Shown here: in pieces, positions 29,202 through 33,203 of the stretch | Numbering within the stretch: position 1 is the stretch's first letter | Layout of the letters: each line of letters begins with the position of its first letter | NCBI RefSeq assembly: GCF_000720925.1 | Contig: NZ_JOEE01000015.1 | Location: 1-33,203, forward strand | Length of the DNA: 33,203 nucleotides | Direction of reading: 5' to 3' | Origin: Phycicoccus jejuensis | GTDB lineage: Bacteria > Actinomycetota > Actinomycetes > Actinomycetales > Dermatophilaceae | Made by a program: the position numbers and the translations under genes | Notes under the pieces: generated by a model | Databases searched by the model: none | The model's input: only the letters and a program-made list of their open reading frames with translations | What the model was told of the DNA's origin: nothing

Positions 29202-30284
29202 ATGTCCGACGAAAAAACGACAGTCACGCTCATTGCGGGCGGGGCGCGCTACTCCGCGTTCACGCGGGCAGCCGTGTCCTACTCCGCCAACCAGGCCGTG
29301 CGCGCCTTCGCCTTCACGGTGACCGACGCCACGGACGCGATGGACGAGCAGTGGAATTTCATGCCGGGCACGCCCGTAACCGTGCTCGCCAACGGTCAGC
29401 TCCTAGTGACTGGCTACATCAACCGGATGGTGCCGAGCTTCGACGCGAACAACCACACCGTCGAGATTTCGGGCACGTCCAAGGGCCGCGACAGCGTCAA
29501 GAGCGCGGCCGAGCACGATAAAGGCGAGTGGCGCAACAAGACGCCGCTTCAGATCGCGCAAGAGCTGGATAAGCAGGGAGTGGGGTTCACTTCCGATATC
29601 CAACAGAAGCCCTTCGAGTATGCGCGCTTGCACCCGAACGAAACGGTCTTCGAGGCCGTAGAGCGCATGACGCGCCGCCAGCCGATGCTTCTTCAAGGCA
29701 TGCCGGACGGCTCGATCAAGATGACGAAGGGCGGCTCGGCCGGATCGAACTCTCCGCTGATGGAGGGCATCAACATCCTGGCTGGCAGCGCCGCATTCGA
29801 CGATGGCGACCAGCACAGCGAATACAAGGTCAAGGGGCAGCGCGTCTACGGGACCGACAAGAAGTCGCTTCAGATCGTTGCCACGGAGAAGGACCCGTCT
29901 GTCAAGCGCCATCTCCCCAAGCACATTCACCAAGAGTCTGACATCGACGAGCAGACCGCGAAGGATCGCGCCCGCCATCACAAGAACCGCCAGCAAGGCG
30001 AGAGCGTCACGGCGCAGATCAAGTCGCAGTCGTGGTTCGATCTCGGCGGTCAACTCTGGAAGGCAAACGGCCTTGTCTACGTTCAGTCACGCGTCCTGAA
30101 GCTCAGCCAACAGATGCTCATCAAGAGCGTCTCGCTCACGCAAGATGAGAGCGGATCGTTCGCGACCCTCTCGCTCGTTCTGCCGCAGGCGTTCGACGGC
30201 GAGGGCACCGGCATGGGCGGAGGCGGCGCAGGCTCCGGCGCGCAATCCCCGTGGAAAGACTTCGCGCAACCTACGGACCTCTGA
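29202..30284 (+). CDS. Baseplate hub protein, Mu gp44 (gpP)-like
   Basis: 360 aa. β-rich N-terminal hub domains (VTLIAGGARYSAFTRAAVSY; FAFTVTDATDAMDEQWNFMP) are followed by HPNETVFEAVERMTRRQPML and SEYKVKGQRVYGTDKKSLQI, and the C-terminus has the typical strand LIKSVSLTQDESGSFATLSL. It forms the trimeric hub connecting tube and spike. The last 25 residues are Gly-rich. Translation may be restrained by the hairpin that covers its SD. Confidence 0.9.
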   Translation: MSDEKTTVTLIAGGARYSAFTRAAVSYSANQAVRAFAFTVTDATDAMDEQWNFMPGTPVTVLANGQLLVTGYINRMVPSFDANNHTVEISGTSKGRDSVKSAAEHDKGEWRNKTPLQIAQELDKQGVGFTSDIQQKPFEYARLHPNETVFEAVERMTRRQPMLLQGMPDGSIKMTKGGSAGSNSPLMEGINILAGSAAFDDGDQHSEYKVKGQRVYGTDKKSLQIVATEKDPSVKRHLPKHIHQESDIDEQTAKDRARHHKNRQQGESVTAQIKSQSWFDLGGQLWKANGLVYVQSRVLKLSQQMLIKSVSLTQDESGSFATLSLVLPQAFDGEGTGMGGGGAGSGAQSPWKDFAQPTDL

Positions 30285-30285
30285 C

Positions 30286-30786
30286 ATGGAAGACTACTAC
30301 ACTCACCGCAACTCCGGTCATCGGTATCTGATCCGGAAGGTCGACGACGAGGGCGACATTCAGCTCATCGACGCGGATGGCCTGGCCGACGAACAGCACA
30401 CCAAGATCATGCGGGTGTATCCACATGGCTTCAGCTCGAACTCGCCTGAAGAATCTCACATGCTCGCTCTTGGCCTTGGTGGTCGGCGCGATCTTCTTGT
30501 TGCGTTGGGCGGCGAGCACCCGAAGTACCGGCCGCGCAAACTGCCGACAGGCAACGCGGTCCTCTACGACGACAAGGGCAACGTAGTCTGGTCGAAGGGC
30601 AAGGACGGTCTGTCCGTCAATGCGAAGACCGGCACGGTGGAGATTCGCTCCCAGGACAACAAGATCACGGTCAAGCCTGGTGACGGCCAGAAGGTCTTCC
30701 TCGGCGGCGACGGCTCGGATGGCTCGTACGCAAAGGTCATGACCGAGAGCGGCCCGTCGATCAACGTGTACGCCAAGATCGGATAG
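30286..30786 (+). CDS. Baseplate spike protein, Mu gp45-like
   Basis: 166 aa from ATG 30286, one base after the hub stop; the longer open frame before it overlaps the hub gene. IMRVYPHGFSSNSPEESHML then LALGLGGRRDLLVALGGEHP is the Mu gp45 OB-domain signature. The end has the β-helix repeat pattern (GTVEIRSQDNKITVKPGDGQ ... VFLGGDGSDG) of the membrane-piercing needle. I see no metal-binding HxH at the tip. Confidence 0.9.
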   Translation: MEDYYTHRNSGHRYLIRKVDDEGDIQLIDADGLADEQHTKIMRVYPHGFSSNSPEESHMLALGLGGRRDLLVALGGEHPKYRPRKLPTGNAVLYDDKGNVVWSKGKDGLSVNAKTGTVEIRSQDNKITVKPGDGQKVFLGGDGSDGSYAKVMTESGPSINVYAKIG

Positions 30787-30793
30787 GCCACAC

Positions 30794-31333
30794 ATGGACA
30801 TCCGCATGAGAGAAACAGAGGGCTACGGCGATCAGCCGTTCCTTCTGTGGGACACCTATTGGAACTCAGACGATCTCAGTACGTGGTACGCGGACTGGAA
30901 GCTGGCAGGGCCGAACGCCCCGCTCAATGCCTACGGGCTGGCTGCCGATCATGCGCTCAACACGGCGATCCTGATTTCCCTTTTCACCTGGCGTCGAGCC
31001 GAAGTCTACGACCAGCTCCCCTCGGGCACCGATCCGAAGGGCTGGTGGGGCGACAACATTGATCTCGACGAGAACGAAACGAAGCTCGGTTCGCGCCTCT
31101 GGTTGCTGTACCGCTCGCCGCTCAACACCGAAACGGCCAGGAAGGCAGAGGACTACGCTTACGAAGCGTTGCAACCGCTGATCGACCAAGGGGCTGTTGC
31201 GAAGTTCGTCTGTAGCGCGACTGTCGATGTCGTGCCCGGCCATCTCGTCTTGGACGTGAAAGCCTACAGCCAAAGCGGCCAGCTCATCTACGACCAGAAG
31301 TTCGACCGCATCTGGCGGCAGGAGTTTCCGTAA
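30794..31333 (+). CDS. Baseplate wedge protein, Mu gp46-like
   Basis: 179 aa. The motif LNTAILISLFTWRRAEVYDQ followed by GWWGDNIDLDENETKLGSRL is diagnostic for the GP46 family, which links spike and wedge in Mu-like baseplates (T4 gp25-like fold). It ends in an overlap (TAATG) with the J-like gene. Confidence 0.92.
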   Translation: MDIRMRETEGYGDQPFLLWDTYWNSDDLSTWYADWKLAGPNAPLNAYGLAADHALNTAILISLFTWRRAEVYDQLPSGTDPKGWWGDNIDLDENETKLGSRLWLLYRSPLNTETARKAEDYAYEALQPLIDQGAVAKFVCSATVDVVPGHLVLDVKAYSQSGQLIYDQKFDRIWRQEFP

Positions 31334-32427
31334 TGGCATTCTACATGCCCGACATCAAGGCGATGGTGGTGCGCGCTCGCAACGCGTTCAGGGCGGAGAC
31401 GCCCGGCACTGACGCCTTCATCTGGCCGAACAACATCTACGTCAGCGCCAAGGTAATCGGCGGCGCGGTGTGGGAAGTGTTCGGCCGCCTCAAATGGATG
31501 GACCGGCAACGGTTCGCCATGACCGCCACGGGCGACGAGCTGGAACGTCATGGTGCCGATTATGGCATCTCACGCAAGCCCGCATCGTACTCGCAGGGCA
31601 ATGTGGTCGTGGTGGCTGACACCTGGCCGCTGACAGTCGCACAGGGGACAGTCTTCACGCGCAGCGATGGCGTTCAGTTCACGTCGACGCTCGCGAAAGA
31701 CATCGGAAAATATTCGCTGAGCGCGACCATTCCAGTCGTGTGCAACGTGGCAGGTAAGTCAGGCAACACAACTTACGGCGCACCGCTCTCGACGAACATC
31801 GCGCATCTCACGGCCGTCAACGTTGACGATGTCGGTCTCGGCCAGGGCGCGGATCAGGAGACGGACGATCAGCTCCGCGAGCGCATCCTGGCGCGCAAGC
31901 GATACCCTCCGCATGGTGGGGCCGACTTCGATTACATCGCGTGGGCGAAGGAACTGCCAGGCGTTACGCGGGCGTTCGTGAAGGCCAATGCCTTCGGCCG
32001 TGGCACGGTCGGCATTTGGTTCTTGATGGACGACACGTACGTTGCTGGCATTCCGCAGGCGGCGGACGTTGCGGCCGTGCAGGCGCATATCGACGGGCTG
32101 AAGCCGACCACGGCGATCCCTATCGTTCAAGCGCCGGTCGCGGACTGCATCGACATCGTCATCCAAGACCTGAAGCCCGACACGCAGGCCGTTCGCGAAG
32201 CGGTGGCCGCCGAACTACAAACGATGTTCCGGCGCGAGACGGTGCCGAGCATCCCTGGCGATCTCTTCACGCTCTCGCGGTCGTGGATCGAACAGGCGGT
32301 CAGCAATGCGACCGGCGAGCGTAGCAACACGGTGTTCGCCCCGTCGACTGACATCACGTTCGGCCCCGGCATCATGCCGTGCCTGCGGAGCGTGACCTTC
32401 ACCAAGAGCAGCAACACTAGCAGCTAG
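31333..32427 (+). CDS. Baseplate wedge protein J, Mu gp47-like
   Basis: 364 aa. Baseplate_J features: ERHGADYGISRKPASYSQGN, LTAVNVDDVGLGQGADQETD, then LRERILARKRYPPHGGADFD and a TRAFVKANAFGRGTVGIWFL strand pair. It is the wedge subunit that bridges the baseplate ring and tail-fibre attachment. Coupled to gp46 through the TAATG overlap. Confidence 0.93.
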   Translation: MAFYMPDIKAMVVRARNAFRAETPGTDAFIWPNNIYVSAKVIGGAVWEVFGRLKWMDRQRFAMTATGDELERHGADYGISRKPASYSQGNVVVVADTWPLTVAQGTVFTRSDGVQFTSTLAKDIGKYSLSATIPVVCNVAGKSGNTTYGAPLSTNIAHLTAVNVDDVGLGQGADQETDDQLRERILARKRYPPHGGADFDYIAWAKELPGVTRAFVKANAFGRGTVGIWFLMDDTYVAGIPQAADVAAVQAHIDGLKPTTAIPIVQAPVADCIDIVIQDLKPDTQAVREAVAAELQTMFRRETVPSIPGDLFTLSRSWIEQAVSNATGERSNTVFAPSTDITFGPGIMPCLRSVTFTKSSNTSS

Positions 32428-32435
32428 GATACACC

Positions 32436-33203
32436 ATGCCTGTGCTTTCATGCCCGCAGGGGCCACAGGACCCGCATTGGTGTCCGCAGAACACCGACGA
32501 CGCCTTGCCCGCCGTGCTTGGTCTCATGCCGCCTGGTCCGGCCTGGGATGGCGCGGCGGTTGAGGGTACGGTCCAGAACTCCTATTGGAGAGCATACGCT
32601 AACGTGCTCTCCTACACCTACCAACGGCTCTGCAAGTACGTCGACGAGTTCTTCTGCAAGACGGTCAACGAGTCGCTCGATCAGTGGATCGCAGAGTACG
32701 GGTTAGACGACGAGTGCGATCCGTACGGCCATAACCTGTGCATCAAGGTCGCGGCGCAAGGCGGCGCTACGTGCGATTATTTCGTGCAGATGGCGCAGCT
32801 CTCGGGCTGGTCGATCACCTGCGAAGACACGACGGATATCCCCGAGCCCATCGCCGGATGCTTCGAGGTCGGATGCACGCCTCTCGGTCCCACGCCGACG
32901 TATGCCGGTTATGGCAGCATGATCGGATACGGTCAGCGGCAGCCCTGCGATTACGGCGAAGTCGTCCACCATCCCGATCCGGATAAGTGGGAGAACGGCT
33001 ACACCAACGGGGCGTCGTGCCTGGTGCCTGGTAGCAATCTCGGCCAGGGGCCGGACACTGACGAGTCGTGTTGCTTCATCTGCGGCTACTACGATTTCAA
33101 CCCGCCCGACAACGTCGCACCGTCCAGCACGTACTGCCAGGACGAGGCGCTGCGCTTCGACTTCGAGTGCCCGCGCACCGACGTTCCGTCCGATGGCGTC
33201 ATC
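32436..33203 (+). CDS. Mu gp48-like (DUF2313) tail protein, partial
   Basis: The frame starts at ATG 32436 behind AGGA, and runs 256 codons to the window edge without a stop. The N-terminus matches the gp48 pattern: VLGLMPPGPAWDGAAV, then YANVLSYTYQRLCKYVDEFF and WIAEYGLDDECDP. Mu gp48 is a baseplate protein that connects to tail fibres. The remaining visible sequence is Cys/Gly-rich (for example DESCCFICGYYDF) and longer than the usual ~200 aa, so it carries an extended C-terminal part. The fibre genes should follow outside the window. Confidence 0.85.
   Translation, partial: MPVLSCPQGPQDPHWCPQNTDDALPAVLGLMPPGPAWDGAAVEGTVQNSYWRAYANVLSYTYQRLCKYVDEFFCKTVNESLDQWIAEYGLDDECDPYGHNLCIKVAAQGGATCDYFVQMAQLSGWSITCEDTTDIPEPIAGCFEVGCTPLGPTPTYAGYGSMIGYGQRQPCDYGEVVHHPDPDKWENGYTNGASCLVPGSNLGQGPDTDESCCFICGYYDFNPPDNVAPSSTYCQDEALRFDFECPRTDVPSDGVI

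Noticed and set aside
1..33203. tRNA genes, CRISPR arrays, insertion sequences, integrase or transposase
   Set aside because: I looked for cloverleaf-like sequences, regularly spaced repeats and recombinase motifs and found none convincing; the Mu-like tail does not imply a Mu-like transposition module here.

Overview
The window is about 33 kb of a tailed bacteriophage genome (or a prophage or plasmid-prophage) from a GC-rich bacterium, probably a proteobacterium; the host cannot be fixed from sequence alone. It is a mosaic. The head and packaging genes are lambda-like: Nu1/GpA terminase, gpW, portal B, protease C with a nested Nu3-like scaffold, decoration D and capsid E. The tail is Mu-like and contractile: a DUF2635 protein, sheath L, tube M, a gp41/gp42-type chaperone with a -1 frameshift, tape measure, gpN, the gp44 hub, and gp45 to gp48. 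I see no integrase, transposase, repressor or lysis genes.

Layout. 1-8.3 kb (+) is the early and replication side. It holds a prim-pol/RepA-like helicase fusion, small membrane and zinc-ribbon proteins, a repeat-dense origin-like region with 15 exact ACCTTCC/GGAAGGT motifs (4.13-4.42 kb), a DUF6456-like HTH protein, a dNMP kinase, a Z-like tail protein and an orphan ParA. 8.34-9.22 kb has no credible gene but is filled with long nested inverted repeats, a GNRA-capped hairpin and a 7-bp loop pseudoknot. I read it as a giant structured non-coding RNA on the + strand, comparable in size to the phage ornate RNAs GOLLD and ROOL. 9.25-12.43 kb (-) is an operon of about eleven small proteins of unknown function. 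12.86-33.2 kb (+) is the late morphogenesis operon, cut by the window end inside the gp48-like gene.

The most striking result is in the minus-strand operon. Three near-identical elements (9559-9616, 10552-10604, 11761-11813) fold as complete type II hammerhead ribozymes. Each has CUGAUGA, GAAA, a GUC cleavage site, 6-bp stems I and III, and a GUCC/GGAC stem II. In all three the UAG stop codon of the upstream gene supplies the first ribozyme nucleotide, and a standard ribosome-binding leader follows the ribozyme. Three ribozymes would cut the polycistronic mRNA into four blocks. The operon and the giant RNA converge on one bidirectional terminator (9182-9218).

RNA-level control recurs elsewhere. 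There are paired hairpins in the primase leader, a possible SD-sequestering switch at gpW, a SD-sequestering hairpin at the baseplate hub gene, a nested scaffold start, a programmed frameshift, and terminators flanking the capsid gene and following the sheath gene.
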